DNA from: Streptomyces toxytricini
GTDB taxonomy: Bacteria; Actinomycetota; Actinomycetes; Streptomycetales; Streptomycetaceae
NCBI RefSeq assembly: GCF_014649915.1
Contig: NZ_BMTY01000009.1
Location: 167,497-231,496 of the forward strand
Length of the DNA stretch: 64,000 nt
Direction: 5' to 3'
Shown: positions 8,066 to 16,390 of the stretch, in pieces
Layout of the letters: the number at the start of each line of letters is the position of its first letter
Numbering within the stretch: the first letter of the stretch is position 1
The notes under the pieces: model-generated
The model's database searches: none
What the model was told of the DNA's origin: nothing
Seen by the model: the letters and a program-made list of their open reading frames with translations, nothing else
Translations under genes and position numbers: made by a program

Positions 8066-9007
8066 GTGAAACCCGTGAAACACGTCATCGCCCTCGATGT
8101 GGGCGGCACCGGGATGAAGGCCGCCCTCATCGCCGAGGACGGCACCCTGCTGCACCAGGCGCGCCGTGCCACCGGCCGCGACCGCGGCCCGGAGGCCGTC
8201 GTCGGGACGATCCTGGACTTCGCCGCCGAGCTGCACGCGCTGGGCCGCGAACGCTTCGGGGCGGCCGCCGTCGCGGCCGGCGTCGCCGTCCCCGGCATCG
8301 TGGACGCCGACACCGGGACCGCCGTGTACGCCGCCAACCTCGGCTGGCGCGACGTGCCCCTGCGCACCCTCCTCGCCGCCCGGCTGGGCTCCCTCCCCGT
8401 GGCCCTCGGCCACGACGTGCGCACGGGCGGCCTCGCCGAGGGCCGCATCGGGGCCGGGCGCGGCGCCGACCGCTTCCTGTTCGTCCCCCTCGGCACCGGC
8501 ATCGCCGGAGCCATCGGCATCGCCGGCCGCATCGAGGCCGGCGCCCACGGCTACGCGGGCGAGATCGGCCACATCGTGGTCCGCCCCGGCGGGCCCGCCT
8601 GCGGCTGCGGGCAGCGCGGCTGCCTGGAGACCCTCGCCTCCGCCTCCGCCGTCAGCCGCGCCTGGGCCGCCGCCTGCGGCGACCCGGACGCCGACGCCGC
8701 CGACTGCGCGCGGGCCGTCGCGGCCGGCGACGCCGCTGCCCGCCGCATCTGGCAGGAGGCCGTCGACGCCCTCGCCGACGGCCTCGTCACCGCGATCACC
8801 CTGCTGGACCCCCGCACGCTGATCATCGGCGGCGGGCTCGCCGAGGCGGGGGAAGTCCTGTTCACACCGCTCCGCGCGGCCGTCGAGGAGCGCGTGACGT
8901 TCCAGCGGCTGCCCCACATCGTGCCGGCGGCCCTCGGGGACACCGCCGGATGCCTGGGCGCAGGGCTGCTCGCCTGGGACCTACTCGCCACGGAGGTACC
9001 TGCCTGA
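8066..9007 (+). CDS. nagK: ROK-family sugar kinase, probable N-acetylglucosamine kinase
   Basis: A 313-residue cytoplasmic ROK kinase that phosphorylates a hexose at O6. The ATP loop DVGGTG is at 11-16, the catalytic aspartate is D117 in GHDVRTGG, substrate residues E166 and H169 lie in GEIGHIVV, and the structural zinc ligands are Cys179, Cys181 and Cys186 in CGCGQRGC. Its stop overlaps the ATG of nagA (TGATG), so the two are translationally coupled, which argues for N-acetylglucosamine rather than glucose as substrate. DasR-like sites lie upstream. GTG at 8066 is used here; GTG at 8075 is an alternative. Confidence 0.9.
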   Translation: MKPVKHVIALDVGGTGMKAALIAEDGTLLHQARRATGRDRGPEAVVGTILDFAAELHALGRERFGAAAVAAGVAVPGIVDADTGTAVYAANLGWRDVPLRTLLAARLGSLPVALGHDVRTGGLAEGRIGAGRGADRFLFVPLGTGIAGAIGIAGRIEAGAHGYAGEIGHIVVRPGGPACGCGQRGCLETLASASAVSRAWAAACGDPDADAADCARAVAAGDAAARRIWQEAVDALADGLVTAITLLDPRTLIIGGGLAEAGEVLFTPLRAAVEERVTFQRLPHIVPAALGDTAGCLGAGLLAWDLLATEVPA

Positions 9008-10167
9008 TGTCCGGAAGCGCACACAGCACCGTTCTCTCCGGCGCGCGGGTGGTGCTGCCCACCGGGATCGTGGCGGGCGGCCGCGTCATCGTCGAGGGCG
9101 ACCGCATCGCCGGCAGCGCCCGCGAGGACGCCTCCGTCGCCGACCTGTCGGGGCACTGGCTCGTCCCCGGCTTCGTCGACATGCACAACCACGGCGGCGG
9201 CGGCGCCTCCTTCACCTCCGGCACCGCCGAAGAAGTCCTCCGGGGCGTACGCACGCACCGCGAGCACGGCACGACCACCCTGGTGGCGTCCACCGTCACC
9301 GGCGGCCTCGACGAACTGGCCCGCCGCGCCGGGCTCCTCGCTGAGCTCACCCAGCAGGGCGAGATCGCCGGCATCCACTTCGAGGGCCCCTTCATCAACC
9401 CCTGCCGCAAGGGCGCCCACAAGGCGGAACTGCTGCGCGACCCCGATCCGGCCGAGGTCCGCAAGCTGGTGGACGCCGCCCACGGCACGGCCCGCATGGT
9501 CACCCTCGCGACCGAGCTGCCGGGCGGCCTGGACTCCGTACGCCTCCTCGCCGAGCACGGGGTGATCGCCGCGATCGGGCACACCGACTCCACGTACGAC
9601 CAGACCCGCCAGGCCATCGACGCGGGCGCCACCGTCGCCACCCACCTGTACAACGCCATGCCCGGCATGGAACACCGCGCGCCCGGCCCGATCGCCGCCC
9701 TCCTGGAGGACGAGCGGGTCACCGTCGAGCTCATCAACGACGGCACCCACCTCCACCCGGCGATGCTGGAACTGGCCTTCCACCACGCCGGCGCCCACCG
9801 CGTCGCCCTGATCACCGACGCGATGGACGCGGCCGGCTTCGGCGACGGCACCTACCACCTGGGGCCGCTGGAGGTCGAGGTGAAGGACGGCGTGGCCCGC
9901 CTCGTCGAGGGCGGCTCCATCGCCGGCTCCACCCTCACCCTGGACACCGCCTTCAAGCGGTCGGTCACCCTGGACCGGCTGCCCGTCGAGTCCGTCGTCC
10001 AGGCGATCTCCGCCAACCCGGCCAAACTCCTGGGCCTGTACGACGAGGTGGGCTCCCTGGAGCCGGGCAAGTACGCCGACCTGGTCGTCCTGGACGCGGC
10101 GTTCGACCTGAAGGGCGTCATGCGGCGCGGCGAATGGGTCGTCAGGCCCCCGGCCCTGCAGGGCTGA
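9007..10167 (+). CDS. nagA: N-acetylglucosamine-6-phosphate deacetylase
   Basis: An amidohydrolase (386 residues) that removes acetate from GlcNAc-6-phosphate to give glucosamine-6-phosphate. Seen: the metal motif FVDMHNHGGGG (H60, H62), the metal glutamate in IHFEGPFIN, the histidines of AIGHTDSTYDQ and ATHLYNAM, and the catalytic aspartate in LITDAMDAAG. The ATG overlaps the stop of nagK by one base, which fixes the start. With nagK it completes the route from GlcNAc to GlcN-6-P; nagB is not in the window. Confidence 0.96.
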   Translation: MSGSAHSTVLSGARVVLPTGIVAGGRVIVEGDRIAGSAREDASVADLSGHWLVPGFVDMHNHGGGGASFTSGTAEEVLRGVRTHREHGTTTLVASTVTGGLDELARRAGLLAELTQQGEIAGIHFEGPFINPCRKGAHKAELLRDPDPAEVRKLVDAAHGTARMVTLATELPGGLDSVRLLAEHGVIAAIGHTDSTYDQTRQAIDAGATVATHLYNAMPGMEHRAPGPIAALLEDERVTVELINDGTHLHPAMLELAFHHAGAHRVALITDAMDAAGFGDGTYHLGPLEVEVKDGVARLVEGGSIAGSTLTLDTAFKRSVTLDRLPVESVVQAISANPAKLLGLYDEVGSLEPGKYADLVVLDAAFDLKGVMRRGEWVVRPPALQG

Positions 10168-10284
10168 GCCGCCGATCGGGGGGTTCGGCGGCGACGGCGG
10201 ACGGCGGACGGCCCGCGGGACTGGGCCGTCCGCCCGGTGTTTGACATGATCCCGGCACACACCGAGACCGGGACCTGAAGAACC

Positions 10285-11211
10285 ATGATCCTGACCGTGA
10301 CGCTGAACACCGCACTCGACGTCACCCACCGCGTGCCCAGGCTGATCCCGCACGCCTCCCACCGCGCCGCCGCCGTCACCGAACGGCCCGGCGGCAAGGG
10401 CCTCAACGTCGCCCGCGTCCTGGCCGCACTGGGCCGGCCGGTGACCGCCACCGGCTTCGCCGGGGGCCGCACCGGCGAGGCCGTCCGCGAACTGCTCGCT
10501 GGCTGCCCCGGCGTGACGGACGCGCTGGTCCCCTGCGCGGGCCCGACGCGCCGCACCCTGGCCGTCGTCGACGAATCGTCCGGGGACACCACGCAGTTCA
10601 ACGAACCGGGGCCGATGATCGGTTCCGGGGAATGGGCCGAGTTCACGGAGCGGTACGGGGCCCTCCTCGCCGGCGCGGAGGCGGTGGCCCTGTGCGGCAG
10701 CCTCCCGCCGGGCGTGCCGGTGGGGGCGTACGCCGTCCTCGTACGGGCGGCCCGCGCGGCCGGCGTCCCCGTCCTGCTGGACACCAGCGGCGAGGCCCTG
10801 CGCCGCGGCATCGCGGCCCGCCCCGACATGGTCAAGCCGAACGCCGCCGAGGTCGCCGAACTCACCGGCTCCCGCGAGCCGGTCCAGGCCGGCCGCGACG
10901 CCCGCCGCCGCGGCGCCCACGCGGTGGTCACCTCACTGGGCCCGCAGGGCCTCCTGGCCACCACCCCGGAGGGCACCTGGCAGGCGGCCCCGCCCCGCCC
11001 CCTCTCCGGAAACCCGACGGGCGCGGGCGACTCGGCGGTCGCGGGCCTCCTGTCGGGCCTGGTCGAGGGCCTGGACTGGCCGTCCCGCCTGAGCCGTGCG
11101 GTGGCCCTGTCGGCGGCGACGGTCCTGGCACCGGCGGCGGGGGAGTTCGACCCCCGCACCTACGAAGAGGTACGGGGGTCGGTACGCGTGACGGCAGCTC
11201 AGCCGGCCTGA
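10285..11211 (+). CDS. PfkB-family hexose kinase (1-phosphofructokinase type)
   Basis: A ribokinase-fold sugar kinase (308 residues). PfkB signatures are both present: the GGKGLNVARVL block near residue 35 and the NPTGAGDSAVAG block near the C-terminus with the catalytic Asp. Family members of this type phosphorylate fructose-1-phosphate or tagatose-6-phosphate. It follows nagA by 117 bp with a possible promoter (TTGACA near 10241), so it may be co-regulated but is not tightly coupled. Without fruA/fruR neighbours the substrate is unproved; a tagatose-6-P or GlcNAc-linked role is also possible. Confidence 0.85.
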   Translation: MILTVTLNTALDVTHRVPRLIPHASHRAAAVTERPGGKGLNVARVLAALGRPVTATGFAGGRTGEAVRELLAGCPGVTDALVPCAGPTRRTLAVVDESSGDTTQFNEPGPMIGSGEWAEFTERYGALLAGAEAVALCGSLPPGVPVGAYAVLVRAARAAGVPVLLDTSGEALRRGIAARPDMVKPNAAEVAELTGSREPVQAGRDARRRGAHAVVTSLGPQGLLATTPEGTWQAAPPRPLSGNPTGAGDSAVAGLLSGLVEGLDWPSRLSRAVALSAATVLAPAAGEFDPRTYEEVRGSVRVTAAQPA

Positions 11212-11275
11212 GTCGCGGCGGCTGCGGGAGCCGGTCGGGCCGACGCTCCTGCAGAGCGTCCCGGCCGGGTCGGCG

Positions 11276-12310
11276 TCAGCCGGCGGCGAGCCAGAACTGG
11301 TCGATGTTCACGTTGCACTTGTTGCCGGCCTCGCAGGACAGCTTCACCGTGTTCGTGCCCTCCTTGAGGCTCACCTGGCCCCAGGTGGTCTGCCAGCCCT
11401 TCTCCCAGTCGCCCTTCGGCTGCTTGGAGAAGTTCCGCATGCTGATCGGCTGCGGGTTCGGCTTGCCGTTGACGGTCAGCGTGCCGTCGGCGTCCTCGCC
11501 TGGGATGCCGAACCGCACGTAGAAGCGGTAAGTGCCGCCCTTCGGCAGGTCCAGCGTCCACGTCACCGACGCGCCGACCTGGTTGAAGTTGCCGACGTAC
11601 TGTCCGCTCGACGACTTCGCGCCGGGCACCGCGTTCTGCAGCATGGCACCGCCGGCGATCGCCATGCCCGGACCGCCCGCGTCCCCCTTGGGCAGCCCCG
11701 GCTCGGGGGACGCCGACGGGCTGGGGGCGTCCGAGGCGCCGGGGTTCTGCGGCTGCGGCTGCTGGTTCTGGCCCTGGCTGTCCTTGCCGGCGTCGTCCTT
11801 GCCCGCGTCCTGGTTGCCGAACTGCAGCGCCGCACCGATGCCGATCACGACCGCGCCGACGACGGCGACCGCCGCGATCAGCAGGCCGCGCCGGCTGGAG
11901 CTGCCGCCCCCACCGCGCCCGCGGCCGCCGTGGCCGGCCGTCCCACCGCCGCCCGGCAGCGGCATCGCGGTGGTCGCGTGCGGCTGCGGCTGCGGCGGCG
12001 GTGTGCCGTATCCGCCGGCCTGGAGGGCCTCCGGGGCCTGGTACTGGGCCTGGTAGCCCGGCGGCTGCTGCTGGGGGACGGCCCGCTGGCCGCCGTAGGT
12101 CCGCTCGCCGACCGTGCGCACCTGGTTGTAGGAGGTGCGGGGGACGCCGGGCTGGCCGCCGACCGTCGGGCCGGGGTAGCTGTAGCCGCCGCCCGGCGGG
12201 GGCGGGGATGCTCCGGCAGCCTGGCCGTCCGCGTAGAGGTAGCCGAACGGGTCGTCGTCCTCGGGCTTGTTCGCCCCGCCGTTCGGGCCGTTGTTCGCGG
12301 GCGTCGTCAT
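11276..12310 (-). CDS. Membrane-anchored protein with C-terminal CBM-like domain
   Basis: A 344-residue protein in three parts: a Pro/Gln/Gly-rich cytoplasmic N-terminus (1-138), one membrane helix (about 145-164, LLIAAVAVVGAVVIGIG), and an outer region with a Pro/Ser linker followed by a beta-sandwich (about 215-344) resembling CBM6/35 carbohydrate-binding modules (TWTLDLPKGGTYRFYVRFG, then NIDQFWLAAG). Two cysteines near the end (CEAGNKC) probably form a disulphide outside the cell. A glycan-binding or cell-wall role is inferred. It is convergent with the PfkB kinase and runs into the same intergenic hairpin region (about 11242-11260). Conserved in Streptomyces; function unknown to me. Confidence 0.8.
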   Translation of the reverse strand: MTTPANNGPNGGANKPEDDDPFGYLYADGQAAGASPPPPGGGYSYPGPTVGGQPGVPRTSYNQVRTVGERTYGGQRAVPQQQPPGYQAQYQAPEALQAGGYGTPPPQPQPHATTAMPLPGGGGTAGHGGRGRGGGGSSSRRGLLIAAVAVVGAVVIGIGAALQFGNQDAGKDDAGKDSQGQNQQPQPQNPGASDAPSPSASPEPGLPKGDAGGPGMAIAGGAMLQNAVPGAKSSSGQYVGNFNQVGASVTWTLDLPKGGTYRFYVRFGIPGEDADGTLTVNGKPNPQPISMRNFSKQPKGDWEKGWQTTWGQVSLKEGTNTVKLSCEAGNKCNVNIDQFWLAAG

Positions 12311-12378
12311 CGCAGGTCACTCCTTTCGACCCCCGGGAGCCTACCCCGAACACGTGCACCCACGGGCGGCCGACGGGG

Positions 12379-14064
12379 TCAGCCGGCCCGGCGGTGCGCC
12401 TTGGACCGGGACCGCTTCTCGATGTACATGCGCTGGTCGGCGGAGCGCAGGACCTCGTCGGCGGACATTCCGCAGCTGGCCCAGCCGATTCCGAAACTGG
12501 CCCCGACACGCACGGCGCGGCCGTCCACCCGGATCGGCGGGATGATCGCGTTCCGCAGCCGGACGGCGAGGTCGGCGGCGTCCGCGGCACCCAGCCCGTC
12601 GGCGAGGACGACGAACTCGTCGCCGCCCAGCCGGGCGACGGTGTCGCCGTCCCGGACGCCCGTCGTGAGGCGGCGGGCCACCTCGATCAGGACGGCGTCG
12701 CCGGTGTGGTGCCCGAACCGGTCGTTGATCGACTTGAAGCCGTCGAGGTCGCAGAAGAGGACGGCGAGCCCCTTCGTTCCGTCGTCCACGTCGGAGGCCG
12801 GCGCCACCGCGTGCACGTGGTGGTCGTACGGGCCCGCCCCCGGGCCGGGCGCGCCGAGCTCGAACGGCTCCGGGTACCCCTCGTGCCGGTACGCGGACCC
12901 GCCGGGTCCGACCGCCGCGTCCGCGAAGGCCCCGCCGCCCTCGTACGCGGCGTCGAGGGCCTCCACCGCGCCGGCCCGGACCGCCTGCGGCATCCGGCAC
13001 AGCCGCGAGGAGAGCCGCGCGCGGAGCTCCGCGCTGTTGGGCAGCCCGGTCAGCGAGTCGTGGCTGGCCCGGTGGGCGAGCTGCAGCTCGTGCCGCTTGC
13101 GCTCCTCGATGTCCTCGACGTGCGTCAGCAGGAAGCGCGGCCCGTCCGCGGCGTCCGCGACGACCGAGTTCCGCAGCGACACCCACACGTACGTGCCGTC
13201 GCGGCGTCCCAGCCGCAGCTCGGCCCGGCCGCCCTCGGCGGAGGTGCGCAGCAGCGTGCCGATGTCCTCCGGGTGGACGAGGTCGGAGAAGGAGTACCGG
13301 CGCAGGACGGAGGCGGGGCGGCCCAGCAGCCGGCACAGGGCGTCGTTGGTGCGCAGCAGCCGCCCGTGCTGGTCGCCGCCCATCTCGGCGATGGCCATGC
13401 CGCTGGGCGCGTACTCGAAGGCCTGACGGAACGACTCCTCGCTGGCGCGCAGCGCCTGCTGCTCGCGCTCCAGGCGGACGAGGGCGCGCTGCATGTTCGC
13501 GCGGAGCCGGGCGTTGCTGATCGCGATGGCGGCCTGGAAGGCGTACATCTGCAGGGCCTCGCGGCCCCACGCGCCGGGGCGGCGGCCGTTGCGCGGCCGG
13601 TCGACGGAGATCACGCCGAGGAGCTCGCCTCCGGAGGCGTACATCGGCGCGTAGAGCCGGTCCTCGGGGTGCCACTCGTCCTCGAAGCGGGGGTCCGGGC
13701 CGTCGGTGTGCCACTGGGGGACGTCGTCCTCCAGCAGGATCCAGCCCTCGGTGTGCGGGATGAAGCGCAGGCCGTCCCAGTTCTCACCCATCGTCAGGCG
13801 GCGCTCCCAGGAGCTGCGTGAGCCGACGCGGCCGGTGATGAGCGCTTCCGCCGCGGGGTCGCCGGCGAACGCGGCGACGACGAGGTCACCGTCGGGGCGT
13901 ACGAGGTTGACGCAGGCGAGCTGGTAGCCGAGGCCGGTGACGATGCCGTCGACGACGGTCTGCAGGGTGTCGGCAAGGCTCCTGGCCGTGTTGAGCTCGG
14001 CCACCACCCGGTGCAGCTGCCGCAGGGTCGCAAGACGGACGTACGGCTCTGACTCGGTCTCCAT
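12379..14064 (-). CDS. cdgB: GAF-PAS-GGDEF diguanylate cyclase CdgB
   Basis: A 561-residue cytoplasmic sensor that makes cyclic di-GMP. Order of domains: GAF (about 10-165), PAS/PAC (about 205-320), then GGDEF. The active motif is intact (ARLGGDEFVVL) and an inhibitory I-site RDGD stands five residues before it, so product feedback is expected. An insertion of some 65-70 low-complexity residues splits the cyclase domain between HDSLTGLPN and VLFCDLDGFKSIND. The ATG at 14064 is chosen because GGGGAGAG lies seven bases upstream; longer in-frame starts lack this. In S. coelicolor and S. venezuelae CdgB is a BldD target that affects development and antibiotic production. Confidence 0.92.
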   Translation of the reverse strand: METESEPYVRLATLRQLHRVVAELNTARSLADTLQTVVDGIVTGLGYQLACVNLVRPDGDLVVAAFAGDPAAEALITGRVGSRSSWERRLTMGENWDGLRFIPHTEGWILLEDDVPQWHTDGPDPRFEDEWHPEDRLYAPMYASGGELLGVISVDRPRNGRRPGAWGREALQMYAFQAAIAISNARLRANMQRALVRLEREQQALRASEESFRQAFEYAPSGMAIAEMGGDQHGRLLRTNDALCRLLGRPASVLRRYSFSDLVHPEDIGTLLRTSAEGGRAELRLGRRDGTYVWVSLRNSVVADAADGPRFLLTHVEDIEERKRHELQLAHRASHDSLTGLPNSAELRARLSSRLCRMPQAVRAGAVEALDAAYEGGGAFADAAVGPGGSAYRHEGYPEPFELGAPGPGAGPYDHHVHAVAPASDVDDGTKGLAVLFCDLDGFKSINDRFGHHTGDAVLIEVARRLTTGVRDGDTVARLGGDEFVVLADGLGAADAADLAVRLRNAIIPPIRVDGRAVRVGASFGIGWASCGMSADEVLRSADQRMYIEKRSRSKAHRRAG

Positions 14065-14383
14065 CGCTCGCTCTCCCCGAGACCTCGACAGCAACTCCAG
14101 TTTTGTCATCGGCGTTTCGTTGCGGTGTCCCGACCACTGAATCACAGTGAGCTGTGCGGCAGGTACACAGGGTCAACAAATCTTGCCGTCTGTGACTCAA
14201 GTCACATGAGATGACCGCAGGCGTCCGGTTACGGCTCCCGCAGCGGTGCGGCGCTCCCCCCTTCTCCTTCCGGCGGCGGCGCTCGGCAGGCCCGGGCAGG
14301 ACCGGGCCTAGGCCAAGGGTCCGGGACCGGTTCGGCCCGGGGCCCGATGTGCGCCGTGGGAGGGCGAGACTAGCGTTCCGGAC
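14065..14383. other. Divergent promoter region cdgB / flavin reductase
   Basis: A 319-bp gap with no gene. It holds the cdgB ribosome site, a perfect Crp-type palindrome (14191-14206, separate entry), a weaker TCACAGTGA motif near 14151, and the TAGCGT hexamer (14371-14376) serving the rightward flavin-reductase gene. Confidence 0.6.
14191..14206. promoter_or_regulatory. Crp-type palindrome upstream of cdgB
   Basis: TGTGACTCAAGTCACA is a perfect 7+7 inverted repeat around CA. It satisfies the CRP form TGTGA-N6-TCACA and the GTG-N6-GNCAC form reported for Streptomyces Crp. It lies 127 bp upstream of the cdgB start and 178 bp from the flavin-reductase start. Confidence 0.6.
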
Positions 14384-14953
14384 GTGCTGAAGACGACTCC
14401 CCTGCCCGCGCCGCCCGCCGCCACCCCGCATCCTGAGGGGGTGAGCCACGACGAGTTCCGCGCCGCGATGAGCAGACTGGCCGCGGGCGTCTGCCTGATC
14501 ACCTCCCACGAGCCGCCGCTCGCCCCGGGCGGGCCGCCCGGGGAGGACGTCGGCATGACCGCCACCGCCTTCGTGTCGGTCTCGCTGGACCCGCCGCTGG
14601 TGCTGGTGAGCGTCCGCGAGGGCTCGCGGATGGACGACCTGCTGGCCGAGCAGCCGCTGTGGGCGGTCTCCGTCCTCGCCGACCACCAGGTCCAGGTCGC
14701 GAGCCGCTTCTCGATGAAGGGCCGCATCAGCGACCGGCTGCTCTTCGCCGACCTGCCGTGGGAGCGCGGCGAGCTGTCGGGGTCGCCGCTGCTGACGGAC
14801 GCCCTGGCCACGCTGGAGTGCCGCACCGAGAACCGGGTCCCGGCCGGCGACCACACGCTGGTGGTGGGGCGCGTCCTCGCAGCCCGCTGCCCCGCGCCGG
14901 ACGCCGCGCCGCTGGCGTACTTCCGCGGGCGGTACCGGCACCTGGCCCCCTGA
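14384..14953 (+). CDS. Flavin reductase-like FMN-binding protein
   Basis: A 189-residue protein of the flavin reductase (FMN-binding split-barrel) family that uses NAD(P)H to reduce free FMN for partner monooxygenases. Typical blocks are SRLAAGVCLITS, MTATAFVSVSLDPPLVLVSV and the late HTLVVGRVLAA with YFRGRYR. The first 20 residues are Pro/Ala-rich and extra. The GTG start lies seven bases after a TAGCGT hexamer with no ribosome site, so it is probably leaderless. No monooxygenase gene is adjacent, so its partner is unknown. Confidence 0.85.
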   Translation: MLKTTPLPAPPAATPHPEGVSHDEFRAAMSRLAAGVCLITSHEPPLAPGGPPGEDVGMTATAFVSVSLDPPLVLVSVREGSRMDDLLAEQPLWAVSVLADHQVQVASRFSMKGRISDRLLFADLPWERGELSGSPLLTDALATLECRTENRVPAGDHTLVVGRVLAARCPAPDAAPLAYFRGRYRHLAP

Positions 14954-15009
14954 CGGCGGCGCGCCGGCCCGGGAACGGGCGGCCGGGCGGACCGCCGGCA
15001 GGCGGGCGG

Positions 15010-15435
15010 CTACCAGTCGCGGCCCGAGCGGCCCCGCTTGGTCTCGGCGCGGGCCTTCTTCTCCCGCAGCCGCCGCTCGTTGATCCCCTTCGGGATCTTC
15101 GTCGCGCGGCGCGGCTTCGGCGGCGGCGCGGTCGCCTCCGCGAGCAGGGACGCCATCCGGACCAGCGCCATCTCCCGGTTGCGCAGCTGCGAGCGGTGCT
15201 CGGAGGCCCGTACGGACAGGACCCCGTCGACCAGGCGGGACGCGAGCCGCTCCAGGGCCCGGTCCTTCCACACCTGCGGCAGCGCCTTCGTCGCCGCGAG
15301 GTCGAAGAGCAGCTCGACGCGCGAGTCCGAGGTGTTCACGTGCTGCCCGCCCGGCCCGGAGGAACGCGAGAACCGCCACGAGAGCTCCGCCTCGGGGAGC
15401 ACGACGGAGCCGCGGATGACATGGGGACCAGGCAT
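15010..15435 (-). CDS. arfB: Peptidyl-tRNA hydrolase ArfB (YaeJ), ribosome rescue
   Basis: A 141-residue release-factor-like protein that frees stalled ribosomes lacking a stop codon. The catalytic GGQ lies in [15 protein letters not shown], and the C-terminus is a basic tail ([16 protein letters not shown]) of the kind that enters the empty mRNA channel. The length is right for ArfB, and there is no RF1/RF2 codon-recognition domain. ATG at 15435 is preferred over the longer frame because the upstream part is compositionally non-protein. It stands alone between the flavin reductase and terD. Confidence 0.93.
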   Translation of the reverse strand: MPGPHVIRGSVVLPEAELSWRFSRSSGPGGQHVNTSDSRVELLFDLAATKALPQVWKDRALERLASRLVDGVLSVRASEHRSQLRNREMALVRMASLLAEATAPPPKPRRATKIPKGINERRLREKKARAETKRGRSGRDW

Positions 15436-15662
15436 GCCCCCATGATCCCGCCCCCGCCCGGCCCCCGTCACCCGCATTTCCGGGCTTCCCGCGCCCGCGC
15501 GCCGGACCGGCGGCCGCCCGCGCGTCCGGCCCGCGCCCGGCGACGCGCCGGAACCCGGAAGGCCGCCCTGGAACCTGCGGGGCACCTCGCCGCGTTATGA
15601 AGGTCAGCGGTACCTTGACCGCACATCTCGCGGTCAGCGACGAGGAAGGGACACCAGTCACA

Positions 15663-16238
15663 ATGGCAGTAAGCCTGTCCAAGGGCGGCAACGTCTCGCT
15701 CACCAAGGAGGCCCCCGGCCTCAGCGCCGTCACGGTCGGCCTCGGCTGGGACGTCCGGACGACGACCGGTGTCGACTTCGACCTCGACGCCTCGGCCATC
15801 GCGGTCAACGCGATGGGCAAGGTCGTCTCGGACGGCCACTTCGTCTTCTTCAACAACAAGTCCACCCCGGACCAGAGCATCGTCCACACCGGTGACAACC
15901 GCACCGGTGAGGGCGCCGGCGACGACGAGGCGATCAACGTCAACCTGGCCGCCCTCCCGGCCGACGTCGACAAGATCGTCTTCCCGGTCTCGATCTACGA
16001 CGCCGACTCCCGCAGCCAGAACTTCGGCCAGGTCCGCAACGCGTACATCCGCGTCGTGAACCAGGCCGGCGGCGCCGAGATCGCCCGCTACGACCTCTCC
16101 GAGGACGCGGCCACCGAGACCGCCATGGTCTTCGGCGAGCTCTACCGGAACGGCGCCGAGTGGAAGTTCCGCGCGGTCGGCCAGGGCTACGCCTCCGGCC
16201 TCGCCGGCATCGCCCAGGACTTCGGCGTCAACGTCTGA
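15663..16238 (+). CDS. terD: TerD-family calcium-binding stress protein
   Basis: A 191-residue cytoplasmic TerD domain protein of the tellurite/stress family, which binds Ca2+ and is multi-copy in Streptomyces. It begins [20 protein letters not shown], and shows GLGWDVR, the acidic FDLDASA and [13 protein letters not shown] calcium sites, and a [20 protein letters not shown] close. The ATG at 15663 has GAGGAAGGGA about 15-24 bases upstream and matches the family start; an upstream in-frame ATG (15597) is not conserved-looking. Its cell function is not settled; TerD proteins have been linked to differentiation and stress. Confidence 0.94.
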   Translation: MAVSLSKGGNVSLTKEAPGLSAVTVGLGWDVRTTTGVDFDLDASAIAVNAMGKVVSDGHFVFFNNKSTPDQSIVHTGDNRTGEGAGDDEAINVNLAALPADVDKIVFPVSIYDADSRSQNFGQVRNAYIRVVNQAGGAEIARYDLSEDAATETAMVFGELYRNGAEWKFRAVGQGYASGLAGIAQDFGVNV

Positions 16239-16390
16239 GCCCGCCCGCACCGGATCGCGGCGCGGGCGGATCCCCGGATCCCCGGAGTTCCGGATCAGCC
16301 CGGCGGCCGCGGTGACCGCTCCGGCCCCCTCCCGGCCGTCCGGGGAGGGGTCCGGGGGCGGTGGCGTGCCCGGGCGGCCCGGCGCCGCGG

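Noticed and set aside
14145..14165. BldD box upstream of cdgB (TCACAGTGA)
   Set aside because: BldD control of cdgB is known in other species, but this sequence lacks the full paired consensus, so it is not listed as a site.
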